Shown: positions 28,484 through 38,383, numbered from the stretch's first letter. The stretch is DNA of 64,000 bases from Fluviicola sp. (GCA_002734065.2 NVXU02000009.1:1-64000), one strand, 5' to 3'. Translations and numbers: made by a program. Notes: generated by a model not told the origin, from the sequence alone.

Positions 28484-28521
28484 TAACGGTATGATAATCG
28501 CAATTGCGGTTATCCGCCTAG
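28484..28521 (+). repeat. Intergenic repeat, copy 2 (related to 27216-27250)
   Basis: A 38-nt element TAACGGTATG...TTGCGGTTATCC...CCTAG, alignable with the element at 27216-27250. It contains a GATAAC/GTTATC inverted pair and a CGCAATTGCG palindrome, so it can fold. Confidence 0.5.
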
Positions 28522-28602
28522 TGTTTTTTCTTTCAAATATAATGAATCTAAGAGGTTTTTAATCCTTCCAAAAGATTTTTCTCATTCGTGCATTCTTGGC
28601 AT

Positions 28603-30309
28603 CTACAACCTAAACGTCACGCCTCCCAAAACTTGAAATGCTTGCACCTGTGCGTTATACCATCGCTGGTATCGCTGTGAAGCAAGGTTGTTGAACTGAA
28701 TAAATGCGGAGATTCGCTTGTTGTATCTGTACTCTACTCCGAGGTTGATGTCTGTGATAAATCCTAAATCCTTAATTCGTTGCCCGTTTTCGATAGTTGT
28801 TTGCGTGTCTGGGGTAAATACCAATGCTTTTCTTCCTTGCTCTATGTTAAAATCAACGTTGAACAAGAACTTATCAAAGAGGTTGTAATGACCTCTAATC
28901 ATGAACTGAAACTGTGGTAAATTCCATGCGTAACTGTTATTTAAGGCAGAATAAGAGTTGTACTTCCCAATCGCATCAATTTTTATCTTCTCTTTCAGTT
29001 GGTAAGAAATCGATGCGTCAATTGTTGTAACATTCATGGTGTCGTAGATCACATTGAATTTATTTCCAAGCGAAAACAGGGTGTCTGTAACGAATAATGC
29101 CTTGTCTCTCACGTTTGCAAAACTAATTCCCGCGTTGAAACTAATTCTTCGGCTCAATGTTCCTTTAATTCCTCCATAAAAAGCAATCGGTGTTTTCTCG
29201 TTGCGCAATTCTATGTTTGGAAGAATAAATTCGTTCTCCAAAGTCATTGTTTTGAAAGAGTTTTGCTTTAAACCACCTCTAATTCCAGCATAGGGAATAA
29301 AAATGTCGTTGAACATGCTGTATTTTATTTCTGCCAACGGATAAACATAGATTTTTGTTTTGGTGTGTGCATCCAACACAATATCTACCCCAATATTTGC
29401 CTTAAAACGGTTGTCGAAAATGTAGGTGGTGATATTTGGTTTCAAATTAACCACGGCGTTATTCAGAACAATGCCTGTGTCTAAACCCATTGAGCTTGTG
29501 TCTGGGAGTCCATATTTATAACCGTTATACCGCACATTAAAATCCGCAGAATAGGTTTCCTTTCCTTGTTTAAAAAACCATTTTGATGTTACTCCGAAAT
29601 AATTCTCTCTTGCTCTCCAGTCTTTAAAATCGGTGTCCAATGGTTTTTTTGAAGTGTAATTATTGTAAGCTAAGCCCAATGTATAATTCAACTTTGCGCT
29701 GTCCTTTCTATGCGAAGAATATTCTCCGGAAATTCCAAAATCACTGTACCGTTGCGAAATACTATCTCTGTCTAGGCCCAATGTGTCAGAAATTCCATAA
29801 TAATGCAACCCTTGATTGTTGTAATGAATATTGCCGAGCAAAGAATAGCGTTTCTCATTGATACCCCCGTAGAATAAGGACTTCGTTCTGTCGAATTGCG
29901 CCGTGGAAAGACCTTTTATATCGCCAAATGAACTTAAATGCTTAATGTGCGCACCATAAACGTATTTTCGAGAGCGTTTTGAATCAAAGAAAATTTCTCC
30001 GAGCGGCATTAACTCAGAACCTATACCCAATTTAATGTAGGTACTATACAATTGCGGTAACTTCTCTTTTAGTTTAATAGAGGCGGGATTAATTCTCTCT
30101 ACTTCCGTTGTTGTTTCAAACTTTAAAACAAGCAGGGGATATTCCACTATTGCCGTTGGTATAATCGTGTCAATTACACGTGGGTTTAGCGGTGTTCGGT
30201 ATGCTTTGTCAATTCTTCTATCCCCCTCGGCATTAACAACGACAGGGTCGTCTTGCCCGAAAGAAAGAAACGATGCCAAGAAGATTATTAGTGTTAAACT
30301 ATTTTTCAT
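28603..30309 (-). CDS. Outer-membrane beta-barrel protein (TonB-receptor-like barrel)
   Basis: 568 residues from ATG 30309, chosen because MKNSLTLIIFLASFLSFGQ is a clean signal peptide. After about 100 residues the protein is an uninterrupted run of amphipathic strands (SLFYGGINEKRYSLLGNIHYNN, YGISGEYSSH..., ISFNAGISFANV, KFLFNVDFNIEQGRK, LGVEYRYNKRISAFIQFNNLASQRYQRW, FQVLGGVTFRL). The last strands match the end of TonB-dependent receptor barrels, but no plug domain is seen. The preceding TPR gene ends 10 nt upstream, so the two are co-transcribed, probably for outer-membrane assembly or transport. Confidence 0.82.
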   Translation of the reverse strand: MKNSLTLIIFLASFLSFGQDDPVVVNAEGDRRIDKAYRTPLNPRVIDTIIPTAIVEYPLLVLKFETTTEVERINPASIKLKEKLPQLYSTYIKLGIGSELMPLGEIFFDSKRSRKYVYGAHIKHLSSFGDIKGLSTAQFDRTKSLFYGGINEKRYSLLGNIHYNNQGLHYYGISDTLGLDRDSISQRYSDFGISGEYSSHRKDSAKLNYTLGLAYNNYTSKKPLDTDFKDWRARENYFGVTSKWFFKQGKETYSADFNVRYNGYKYGLPDTSSMGLDTGIVLNNAVVNLKPNITTYIFDNRFKANIGVDIVLDAHTKTKIYVYPLAEIKYSMFNDIFIPYAGIRGGLKQNSFKTMTLENEFILPNIELRNEKTPIAFYGGIKGTLSRRISFNAGISFANVRDKALFVTDTLFSLGNKFNVIYDTMNVTTIDASISYQLKEKIKIDAIGKYNSYSALNNSYAWNLPQFQFMIRGHYNLFDKFLFNVDFNIEQGRKALVFTPDTQTTIENGQRIKDLGFITDINLGVEYRYNKRISAFIQFNNLASQRYQRWYNAQVQAFQVLGGVTFRL

Positions 30310-30319
30310 AATTTCTTTT

Positions 30320-33300
30320 TTACTGTCCGTTTTCACCATTAATTTCAATTATGGGATCAACGTCTGGTGTAATTTCTTTTGGTGTATCTTTTAACTGCAT
30401 TAATTCATCCCAAAGCTGGTTGGCTTCATCTAAAATGCCATCATCTGGTATTGGGTAATTATCAATCACTGATTTTAGTGTCTGCTCTGCTTGGAACAAG
30501 TTGTCCTGTTTTATAAGAATGTTTGTTCTCAAAATCAACCCTTTTGCTATCCAATAATTGTAAGCTGGCTTTTGCTTTAACAAGTCTGTAATTTCATCAT
30601 CGGATTGCTCTAAGAAATTCTGCTGATAGAATATGTCTGCCAGGGAGAACCTTGCCTCAGCTGCCTTCACTGTCGTTGTGTTTTTAAACACCCAAACGAG
30701 TGCTATTTTAGCGGCGTCATATTGTTTTAGGTAATAATTACCCATTCCTTTTGCATAATTTGCCTCTAATTTTATAGTGCTATTGATTTCAGAATTCTTC
30801 AACACCTTGTCGGCATATTGAGCCGCGCTTCCCCAATTTTCTATCAAGAAGTGGCTTCTCATTAACCCTAATTTTGCGTTAAAAATAACTGCGGGAGTAG
30901 AACTGATGTTTTCTAGCTTTCTGTAATACTTAATCACTTCTTCATAACGGCCTTCGTTGTATAAATACTGGGCAACTCGTGATGCTGCTAATTCTGTAGA
31001 ACCAGTATTGGGACCTTCCAAAGTCAGCATGTAAATTTCCACTGCTTTGGCGATATCTCCGGTTTTGTAATAGCTGTTTGCTAGGTAGTTTTTAACCTCA
31101 GTGCTGTATCTTCCATTGGGAAATTTTGCTAAATATTTATCAAATAAAACGATTGCTTGTTGGTAGTTGCTATCATTATACACCTCAATTGCTGGCAAAT
31201 AATACAGATTCTCTTTCTCTTCTGGTGAGAAGTTAACACAAGGGTACTGAGTCAATAACCCATCCACTTTTTCCAGTTGTTGATTCGCTTTATAAATATC
31301 TATCAACCCTCCAGCTGCTCTTGCACAAACTTTAGAGTCGGAACCGTGTTTTGCAAGAACGTCTTTGTATTCTTGCTCCGCTTTGTTGTAATCTCCTTGC
31401 TTAAAATGAATATCTGCGATATTTATTTTTGCATCTACCACCTTCAAAGAAGACGGGTAATCATAAACGATTTTTCTGTAATACTCCAAAGCTTTGCTTA
31501 ATTCTCCCTCAGACAAATAGCTCTCTCCAACTTCATAAACAGACAGCTGTAAATATTTTGAATCCTTGTAATTGTTTACAATGTCTAAAAGATGCGTGAT
31601 TTTCGTTTGCGTCTGGCCTTTATAACCATAGGTTTTCGCCATGAAGAATAATGCTTGATCTTCATACCCTGATTTTAGTGCCAGTGCATCTTTGTAGAAT
31701 TTAATTGCTAAATCATTCTCTTTCAAAACGAAATAACTGTCTGCAATTCTCATCATTGCTTCTGCTTGCTTGCGTTTATAAACGGGGTTGTTTTGAAGGT
31801 ATTCCCTAAACGCTTCTATTGCTTTTTCCAATTCTTTTTTGTCTAAGAATGCATAACCAATGTTATAATAAGCCTCCGTTTGCATCTCTTTGTCCTGCAC
31901 AGAAGACATCACAGCAAAAGTTTTATAACCTTTGATTGCTTCGTCGTAGTTTTTTAACCTGTAATGTGCGTCGGCAATCCAGTAAACCGCTTTTCCTGAA
32001 ACGGCTGGGTCAACTGGGTACTTCTCTACGAGTTTAAACGAATTAATTGCTCCTGGAAAGTTAGAATTCTGAAATTTTTGCACTCCCTGATTAAAAGCAA
32101 TCACTTGATAAGCTGTTTTCAAGCGAATATCTTTGTTGGGAATTTTATCCAAGGACGCCAATGCTTTTGGATAGTTATTCGTTGTCATGTAAACATTGAC
32201 TAAGTATTGATAAACGTCCTCTTTTCTATCGCTGTTTGGGTACTTTTTCAAGTACATTTCAAAGGCTTCTACCGCTTCATCGTAAGGGTTAATATCTAAT
32301 TTATAAGAGAGAATAGCGAAGTTATAAAGCGCGTCCTCTTGAATCACTGCATTCTCGCTAATGAAGGCTGCGCCTTCAAATCCCGAGCGAGCAGAGACTA
32401 AATTGTCCAATTTTAGCATTGCTTCACCAATGTGATAATAAGAAACCTGCCCCAAGCTATCTTTTACTTTCTTCACTTTGTCAAACAAACGAATTGCCTT
32501 GTTGTAAGAACCGCTTTTGAAATAGGCATAACCCAAACGATAATCGTCTTCTCTGGTTGTTTCAGTTGCTTTGTTATAGCGTTCTAAATAGGGAACGGCC
32601 TCGTCGTATTTTCCTGTTCTGTAGAATGCATCACCAATCAAATGATCCATGTCCTTCTCATTGACGATGTTGCCTTTGTTAGAAATTTTAGATGCATAGT
32701 TGGTGACTTCTTCGTACTTGCCTTGCAGGTAGTAAATTTGCGCAATGTAATAAGGAACAACCTTTCCAAACTTTGGGTCACCCTCTAGTTTTAAGAATCC
32801 TTCCAATGCCGTTTGGTATTTCTCATTCTGATAAGCGATGTGAGAATAATAATACAGCGCTGGAGAGGCATATTGTGACGTTCCGTCTTTCACTTCATGA
32901 AAGGCGCTTCTTGCAGCATCAAAATTTTTCTCTTTGAAGTTTGCATAGCCAATCTTAAAATAAAATTCTTCTCTATCCTCTTCTTCGATATCTTGAACAC
33001 TTAGTTTATTAAACCAAGCCAAAGCATCCTCGTATTTTCTTTTGTAATAGAAATACTTCCCTAAACGGAAATAAATATCCATTTTAAAGATGCTTTCTGG
33101 GTAGTTTTTGTTAAAATCTTTGAGCAGAACGATTGCGTCATTGTTGTACAGTTCTAAAGCCGAAATTGCTTCGTAATACCTTGCTTTCACATACATTGGG
33201 TCGTTTGGATAATCAAACCCATCGATGAAAATTCTAAATTCTTTTCTTGCTGCCGCATATTGCTCTTTCTCAAACAAGTCTTCTGCACGAAAAAAGTTTT

Positions 33301-33385
33301 CGTATTCGCTGTTGTACTTCTCCGAACTCTGTCCGAATGCGGCGGTACTACAAATTAAGGTAAGAATAATCAGAATTCTTTTCAT
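30320..33385 (-). CDS. Exported tetratricopeptide-repeat protein, 1021 aa
   Basis: A signal peptide (MKRILIILTLICSTAAFGQ) is followed by TPR units filling almost the whole length (about 25-1000). Typical units are ALAWFNKLSVQDIEEEDREEFYFKIGYANFKEKNFDAAR (written here in parts) and repeated A-x-x-x-Y-x-K-x-x-x-x-Y-P ends with the TolA/YbgF-type KYPNSDRKEDVYQYLV flavour. TPR arrays bind protein partners, and the periplasmic location suggests a scaffold. The next gene, 10 nt downstream, is an outer-membrane barrel, so a barrel-TPR complex is the natural inference. The C-terminus is short, acidic and polar. Confidence 0.88.
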   Translation of the reverse strand: MKRILIILTLICSTAAFGQSSEKYNSEYENFFRAEDLFEKEQYAAARKEFRIFIDGFDYPNDPMYVKARYYEAISALELYNNDAIVLLKDFNKNYPESIFKMDIYFRLGKYFYYKRKYEDALAWFNKLSVQDIEEEDREEFYFKIGYANFKEKNFDAARSAFHEVKDGTSQYASPALYYYSHIAYQNEKYQTALEGFLKLEGDPKFGKVVPYYIAQIYYLQGKYEEVTNYASKISNKGNIVNEKDMDHLIGDAFYRTGKYDEAVPYLERYNKATETTREDDYRLGYAYFKSGSYNKAIRLFDKVKKVKDSLGQVSYYHIGEAMLKLDNLVSARSGFEGAAFISENAVIQEDALYNFAILSYKLDINPYDEAVEAFEMYLKKYPNSDRKEDVYQYLVNVYMTTNNYPKALASLDKIPNKDIRLKTAYQVIAFNQGVQKFQNSNFPGAINSFKLVEKYPVDPAVSGKAVYWIADAHYRLKNYDEAIKGYKTFAVMSSVQDKEMQTEAYYNIGYAFLDKKELEKAIEAFREYLQNNPVYKRKQAEAMMRIADSYFVLKENDLAIKFYKDALALKSGYEDQALFFMAKTYGYKGQTQTKITHLLDIVNNYKDSKYLQLSVYEVGESYLSEGELSKALEYYRKIVYDYPSSLKVVDAKINIADIHFKQGDYNKAEQEYKDVLAKHGSDSKVCARAAGGLIDIYKANQQLEKVDGLLTQYPCVNFSPEEKENLYYLPAIEVYNDSNYQQAIVLFDKYLAKFPNGRYSTEVKNYLANSYYKTGDIAKAVEIYMLTLEGPNTGSTELAASRVAQYLYNEGRYEEVIKYYRKLENISSTPAVIFNAKLGLMRSHFLIENWGSAAQYADKVLKNSEINSTIKLEANYAKGMGNYYLKQYDAAKIALVWVFKNTTTVKAAEARFSLADIFYQQNFLEQSDDEITDLLKQKPAYNYWIAKGLILRTNILIKQDNLFQAEQTLKSVIDNYPIPDDGILDEANQLWDELMQLKDTPKEITPDVDPIIEINGENGQ

Positions 33386-33599
33386 TCAACTGCTTTTTAA
33401 TTCCCGTATTTCTATCTGTATCAGGACTCTTGCTCAAAACTCTTGCTCAAGACTATATAACAAGTAAAAGTACATTACTTGTGGGGGAAACTGGAGAGGT
33501 GCTTCAAAAGTTTTAAACGCAATTTTGTTAAGATTATTTCATGCGAGTCCCTCTTTTTCTTCTGTAGAATTACCATCTTTACAGAATAAAGCAATCATT

Positions 33600-34310
33600 G
33601 TGAGCAAAGTAATAGAGATTATTTCTGGAGAAATCAAGCAAAGCGGAGTAACTGTTTTGCAAGATATTAACGTAAAAATTCAGGCGGAAGAATTCGTTTA
33701 CCTCATTGGTAAGACCGGTTCTGGAAAAAGCAGCTTGCTAAAAGCGCTGTATGGTGAATTGCCGCTTGCTGATGGAAGTGGAGAGGTTGTTGGATTTGAT
33801 TTAAACAAACTCCGAAAGAAGGATATTCCGAAATTGCGTAGAAAATTAGGTGTTGTATTTCAAGATTTTCAACTATTAACAGACCGTTCTGTACTCAAAA
33901 ATTTACTCTTTGTAATGGGCGCATCTGGTTGGAAAGATAAAAAATTGATGGAAAGCAGAGCAAAAGAAGTCTTACAATTGGTTGGTTTGGAGCAAAAAAT
34001 CAACGCGATGCCTTTTGCATTGTCTGGTGGGGAGCAACAACGAATTTCTATTGCTAGATCCTTGCTAAACAAGCCCGAACTCATTCTTGCAGATGAGCCA
34101 ACAGGAAATTTAGACCCAGAAACTTCCGAAGAAATTATGCGTTTACTTATTGCCGTAGCCAAAGAAGAAAAAGCAGCAATTTTAATGGCTACACACGATA
34201 TGATTATGGTAGAAAAGTACCCTGGGAGAATTTTAAGGGTGGAAGATGCAACCGTGAAGGAAATAAACGCAAAAAATCAATTTGACCCATTTGCGGAAAT
34301 GGAAGTTTAG
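33600..34310 (+). CDS. ftsE: Cell-division ABC transporter ATP-binding protein
   Basis: 236 residues from GTG 33600, matching the usual FtsE length; a longer frame from TTG 33525 adds 25 residues without similarity. ABC motifs are intact: Walker A GKTGSGKSS, Q-loop VFQDFQLL, signature LSGGEQQR, Walker B LILADEPTGNLDP and H-loop THD. It reads as the MacB/FtsE branch (FDLNKLRKKDIPKLRRKLGVVFQDFQLLTDRSVLKNL). FtsE energises FtsX, which activates septal peptidoglycan hydrolases. No ftsX is adjacent here; Bacteroidota often keep it elsewhere. A small membrane protein follows 19 nt downstream. Confidence 0.88.
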   Translation: MSKVIEIISGEIKQSGVTVLQDINVKIQAEEFVYLIGKTGSGKSSLLKALYGELPLADGSGEVVGFDLNKLRKKDIPKLRRKLGVVFQDFQLLTDRSVLKNLLFVMGASGWKDKKLMESRAKEVLQLVGLEQKINAMPFALSGGEQQRISIARSLLNKPELILADEPTGNLDPETSEEIMRLLIAVAKEEKAAILMATHDMIMVEKYPGRILRVEDATVKEINAKNQFDPFAEMEV

Positions 34311-34329
34311 TGTTTTAAAGTAAAATACC

Positions 34330-34746
34330 ATGACAAATCTTAACAAACCTCATCAAACACCCGAAAAAAGTTTGAAAATTGTAAAATTTGTGATGATGGG
34401 AATTTCTGCGCTCGCTTTTTTAAGCGCATTCTCTATGCCTTGGTCGGCTTATTCTAAGAAGGAAACAACTCTTGCTATACTCACCCTTGTATTTATAAAT
34501 GGTTATCTGTTTTGGACTTATAAACTTATTTATGTCTGGAAAAAACGATTTTTAGAAAACTTAGAGCACAATAACAATGTGGAAATTGTTGCTCAGATAG
34601 GAGGGGCTTATAAGGTTTTAGGAAATGTTAGTTTTGTAAAAAAGTTATCTATCCAACTAAAAATCCTCCTTTATTTTGGTTTAGGAATGATTTTTCCACT
34701 TGTAGTTGGAATCGGTGCTATTTACTTGATTAATTTGTGGGAATAA
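34330..34746 (+). CDS. Small membrane protein, unknown
   Basis: 138 residues with three hydrophobic segments: VMMGISALAFLSAFSMPW (about 17-34), TTLAILTLVFINGYLFWTY (about 43-62) and a C-terminal ILLYFGLGMIFPLVVGIGAIYLINLW (about 111-137). The hydrophilic middle (KRFLENLEHNNNVEIVAQIGG) probably faces the cytoplasm. No family is recognised. It lies 19 nt after ftsE, so it may be co-transcribed. A link to FtsE is possible from position only; the topology does not match FtsX. Confidence 0.65.
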   Translation: MTNLNKPHQTPEKSLKIVKFVMMGISALAFLSAFSMPWSAYSKKETTLAILTLVFINGYLFWTYKLIYVWKKRFLENLEHNNNVEIVAQIGGAYKVLGNVSFVKKLSIQLKILLYFGLGMIFPLVVGIGAIYLINLWE

Positions 34747-34758
34747 TAGCTTCGTCTT

Positions 34759-35358
34759 TTAAAAACGATATCCTACCCCAAACGAGAAGTTGGCTACAAA
34801 ATCTAAATTCATATAAAAATCATCTCTTTTCGCCTGTGTTTCGATATTTGTTATCTCAGAAAACACAAAAGAATAACTTACCCCAAAAGAGAAGGCTGAG
34901 TTAATATAAAATCCATTTTTTATTTTCATATTCACACCATAACCTGGTGTTAAAACGACAGAATAGTATTTTGAAGCCCTTGTTTCTTGCGGTGCTGCAA
35001 AATAATACGGAGGCCAATTATCGTTTTTATCAAAGCCATAGGTTAACGGCATTCTAACAGTGAAATAAGAATTGAATCTATTGTTAAAACCGTTCGGGTA
35101 ATATTTAAATTTTGTCATTAAGCCAATTTTCTCTTCAAATCTATTTTTAAACATGAATAACTGAGGTCCAAAAGAGAACTGATGTTTTTTCTTTGTGAAT
35201 GAAATAAGGGGAATAATTGATGGTCCTAAATTGTTATAACTATAACCTGCTATTCTGCCATCAAAGTCAACCCCAGTTCCAATCTTATATTTTTCTTTCT
35301 CTTGAGAAAATGAAAATGTTGCTGTCAATGCGAATAGTAGAATAAAAAAGGTTTTCAT
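34759..35358 (-). CDS. Outer-membrane beta-barrel protein, about 22 kDa
   Basis: 199 residues with signal peptide (MKTFFILLFALTATFSFS). The remainder alternates short strands with Gly/Tyr turns (YKIGTGVDFDGRIAGYSYNNLG, HQFSFGPQLFMFKNRFEEKIG, YYSVVLTPGYGVNMKIKNGFYINSAFSFGVSYSF, FYMNLDFVANFSFGVGYRF) and ends with an aromatic residue, as is usual for barrels of the outer membrane. The specific function is unknown. It ends 12 nt from the convergent small membrane protein gene. Confidence 0.75.
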   Translation of the reverse strand: MKTFFILLFALTATFSFSQEKEKYKIGTGVDFDGRIAGYSYNNLGPSIIPLISFTKKKHQFSFGPQLFMFKNRFEEKIGLMTKFKYYPNGFNNRFNSYFTVRMPLTYGFDKNDNWPPYYFAAPQETRASKYYSVVLTPGYGVNMKIKNGFYINSAFSFGVSYSFVFSEITNIETQAKRDDFYMNLDFVANFSFGVGYRF

Positions 35359-35432
35359 GCGGTGAGTTTTTGTATAAAGTTACCCCTAGAATTCCTTTCA
35401 ACCAAATTATTTTTAATTCTTTAACATTTCTA

Positions 35433-35477
35433 TTATTCCACCAAACCAAAATCTTTCGCTACATAATAGGTTGAAAA
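35433..35477 (-). pseudogene. Residual 3' end of an esterase-like gene
   Basis: On the - strand this reads FSTYYVAKDFGLVE-stop, matching the C-terminus of the intact esterase gene (40139-41089: FSTYYVAKDFGLVKMEGIE). Over 38 nt (35440-35477 against 40161-40198) only one base differs, a silent Tyr codon change. Upstream of FSTYY the similarity stops at once. Confidence 0.8.
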
Positions 35478-35557
35478 ATAGAAGAAAATAAAAACTACTA
35501 ACTGCAACTACTCTCCAAATTATTAACACAATTCTGTCTTTAATTCTCTTCTATTTT

Positions 35558-38383
35558 TTACTGTTTTGCTAACTTTTTGATCGCTAATATTTCTTTTTCA
35601 TTATATATTTTAATGAAATAAATTCCTTTAGCAAACTGTTTTTGAAATTGCAATTCTATCCCAAAAGAATTCTTTAAAAGAGTCGAAGAAAAAACTATTT
35701 GGCCAGCTTGATTGGTTAATTCGACTATAAAATCATCTTTCAACTTATAGTTAACTTTTATTTCTATTTTTTCACTAAAAGGATTTGGGAAAATGCTGAT
35801 TATTTGTTCTTTACACTTCGTTGAGCGTAATTGACTATATTGATAGTTTCCATCAAAATCTGTTTGTTTTAGTCTAAAAATTGTTTTACCATCACGGGGT
35901 AGGGAACCTTTATATTCATAATTTAAAGTTCCAACACTGCTCCCTGCGCCAACAATGATTGCAACCTCCTCAAAGGTAGTACCGTTTTCACTTTTCTCAA
36001 TTGTAAAATAATCATTGTTAATTTCAGAGTCCGTTTGCCATTTAAATAGTAAATTATTTTCTTCACAAAAAACATCAAAATAAGACAACTCAATTGGTAA
36101 AGGAACAACATTACACCCCTCAAGCAAAGTCCCAAAATTTGAGATTGTAGGGGTTCTCGCAATATCAGTAGATGAGAAAGTATTGATACTCTGACCTTCC
36201 GTCGAATCATAATTCGGTAATGTCGAGCCTAAATCTTCTGTTATTAATGTTCCTGGTATGCCATCACAGATTGTCCCGTCAGGCGCAAACTTAAGCATGT
36301 CAAACCCACCAAGACCCGCCACTAAAAAACTTCCGCTTGATTCTTCGATTACTCCATCTCCTTGTCGGTTCCCTGCCATGTCGTCTGGTTTTTCTGTTTG
36401 CCATATAATAGCACCATTGACGGGGTTAATCTTGACAAGGTAGGTGTCAGAATAACCTCCTGCTCCAGCAGCACCGCAACTTCCGGTAATCACGTAATTA
36501 CCATCACTCGCAAGGGTCGCATCATTGATCCTACATCCGACGTTTGTTTTACCATAAGCTTTTATCCAAGCAACCGTAGGGCCTGCACCAGAATTAGTAA
36601 ACCTAGTGGCATACATGTTACTCGGGTTCGTACCTTCTGCATAGGTATAGCCAAAAACAGTATAGTCATTTGGTCCATTCTCAATGATGGCATATAATAC
36701 CTCTCCTGTACCAGTTCCATCTCCCCAAATCATGCTCCAATCATACGTTCCGTCTTCTCTAATTTTTGTAATCATGTATTCACTTCCAAATGGTCCCTGA
36801 TACCTTCCTGCAACAGCCCAACCATTGTTTGTTCCTGAGGCTTTAGTCACAGCATATCCCCATGCGCTTTGTGTGTTTAGAATTTTATTTTTCAAGACGA
36901 CACCTGTTGCTGACAGTTGAATAAATAACATGTCTGAATTTGAAACCGCAGCAATAGAATATGTTCCGTCAGGGTTTCTAATGATTGAACTTTGACTACT
37001 GAATTCTGAAGAGCTTGTACCGATAACCCTTGTCCAAACATGTGCTCCCATTGCATTTAATTTTGTAACCATTATATCATAGCCTCCATTAGATATTAGA
37101 CTTGCAGAATTTGTATGTCCAACCATTACATATCCTCCGTCTCCTGAATTTACAATATCATACGCGGATTCACTTCCTGATTCTCCAATAGTTTTACTCC
37201 ATATAACACCTCCTGATTGGTCCGTTTTCACTACTTGAAAATCCGAGGAATTATTGGTGGCATGGCCTGCCCAAATATAGTTTCCTGAAGGGTCTTGAAT
37301 TACGCCTCTATCCCATCCGTTTATCATCTCAGAAGTAAAGTTATTTGGTACAGATGTGGTTGTAAATGTAAATGGACCAACCCAAATAGAGTTTGCCCCC
37401 CCACATTTTGATCTAACATAAAAATCATACGATGTTAAAGCTGTTAAACCATTATAAGTTGTTGGGTTTGAACTTGCATTTCCAACTGTTGGGGTGCCTG
37501 TTGGTGCAAAACCACTTACGCCTAACTCAATGTCCCAAAGTGAGGCATTTCCATTTTCTGTCCAACCGAGATCGGCTGTTGTTGAAGAAATATTCGTTGC
37601 ATTTAATCCACTTGGCGATTGAATATTACATGCAATAGTGTTAAAATTGAAAGGTCCCACCCAACTTGAAACTAAACCTCCACAATCTGAACGCACATAA
37701 TAATCATAATTAGTCAGTGGAGCTAAACCAGTGTAAGTTGTTGGGTTGTTTAGGGCATCATTTAAAGTAGGTGTTCCGGTTGGAACAAATCCACCTATTC
37801 CTAATTCAATATCCCATGTAGATGCTGTTCCGTTTTCTATCCAGCCTAAGTCTGCAGAGCTAGGGGTGAGGTTGATTGCAGATAAAGAAGAGGGGTCGTT
37901 ACATGTTGGAGGTGGTGTTCCGGTCATGTCAAAGTCAAAAGTTGTCGTTTGAGGGGAGGGCCATGTAGAGATTATGATATAATAATCAACACCTGCGGTT
38001 AATGCAACACCAGTTAACGATAAGGGTCCGCTACCCGATGTTGTATTTGAAGCTACGCAAGTACCAACATCTGGGCACCCTTGTGTTACAAATAAACCAA
38101 CCCAACTCGACAGGTTTGAAATTGTAATATTTACAACATCATTATAAGAAGGGGTGTATCTATAAACGTAATCATCACCATTCATATAATTACTTGAGCA
38201 GGCACTTAAACTACTGTAGTCATCTCCAAATCCAGCAGTTGTCTTTCCTATTTGAGTAATTGGAAGGCCAGCACTGGTAATTATTTCTGGATTAGCGCAT
38301 GTACTCCCAATTTGACCAAAACTATTGTTTGTAAATACTAAAAGTGTGGTTACTATAAAAATGTTTAATGAATGTAGCCTCAT
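35558..38383 (-). CDS. T9SS type A surface protein with fibronectin III domains
   Basis: 941 residues. The signal peptide ends near 23; residues about 27-150 resemble a bacterial pre-peptidase-type beta-sandwich (STCANPEIITSAG, VNITISNLSSWVGLFV). Two fibronectin type III repeats follow (about 158-247 and 251-341), both with ADLGW-E-N-G and W-D-I-E-L-G. Then come repeated propeller-like units (GGYVMVGHTNSAS, NYVITGSCGAAG). A type A sorting domain ends the protein (ISIFPNPFSEKIEIKV, GIYFIKIYNEKEILAIKKLAKQ). It is predicted to be a T9SS-secreted adhesin or enzyme-like surface protein. The TPR/HTH regulator lies 121 nt upstream in the same direction. Confidence 0.88.
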   Translation of the reverse strand: MRLHSLNIFIVTTLLVFTNNSFGQIGSTCANPEIITSAGLPITQIGKTTAGFGDDYSSLSACSSNYMNGDDYVYRYTPSYNDVVNITISNLSSWVGLFVTQGCPDVGTCVASNTTSGSGPLSLTGVALTAGVDYYIIISTWPSPQTTTFDFDMTGTPPPTCNDPSSLSAINLTPSSADLGWIENGTASTWDIELGIGGFVPTGTPTLNDALNNPTTYTGLAPLTNYDYYVRSDCGGLVSSWVGPFNFNTIACNIQSPSGLNATNISSTTADLGWTENGNASLWDIELGVSGFAPTGTPTVGNASSNPTTYNGLTALTSYDFYVRSKCGGANSIWVGPFTFTTTSVPNNFTSEMINGWDRGVIQDPSGNYIWAGHATNNSSDFQVVKTDQSGGVIWSKTIGESGSESAYDIVNSGDGGYVMVGHTNSASLISNGGYDIMVTKLNAMGAHVWTRVIGTSSSEFSSQSSIIRNPDGTYSIAAVSNSDMLFIQLSATGVVLKNKILNTQSAWGYAVTKASGTNNGWAVAGRYQGPFGSEYMITKIREDGTYDWSMIWGDGTGTGEVLYAIIENGPNDYTVFGYTYAEGTNPSNMYATRFTNSGAGPTVAWIKAYGKTNVGCRINDATLASDGNYVITGSCGAAGAGGYSDTYLVKINPVNGAIIWQTEKPDDMAGNRQGDGVIEESSGSFLVAGLGGFDMLKFAPDGTICDGIPGTLITEDLGSTLPNYDSTEGQSINTFSSTDIARTPTISNFGTLLEGCNVVPLPIELSYFDVFCEENNLLFKWQTDSEINNDYFTIEKSENGTTFEEVAIIVGAGSSVGTLNYEYKGSLPRDGKTIFRLKQTDFDGNYQYSQLRSTKCKEQIISIFPNPFSEKIEIKVNYKLKDDFIVELTNQAGQIVFSSTLLKNSFGIELQFQKQFAKGIYFIKIYNEKEILAIKKLAKQ

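Noticed and set aside
27216-28521. Integron attC sites
   Set aside because: The repeats fold, but the 7-bp core sites do not match the RYYYAAC/GTTRRRY consensus, and no integrase is seen.
33424-33450. Direct repeat ACTCTTGCTCAA in the TPR/ftsE divergent region
   Set aside because: Two copies of 12 nt only; no sign of function beyond chance duplication.
33525-33599. Longer FtsE start at a TTG codon
   Set aside because: Adds 25 residues without similarity; GTG 33600 gives normal FtsE length.
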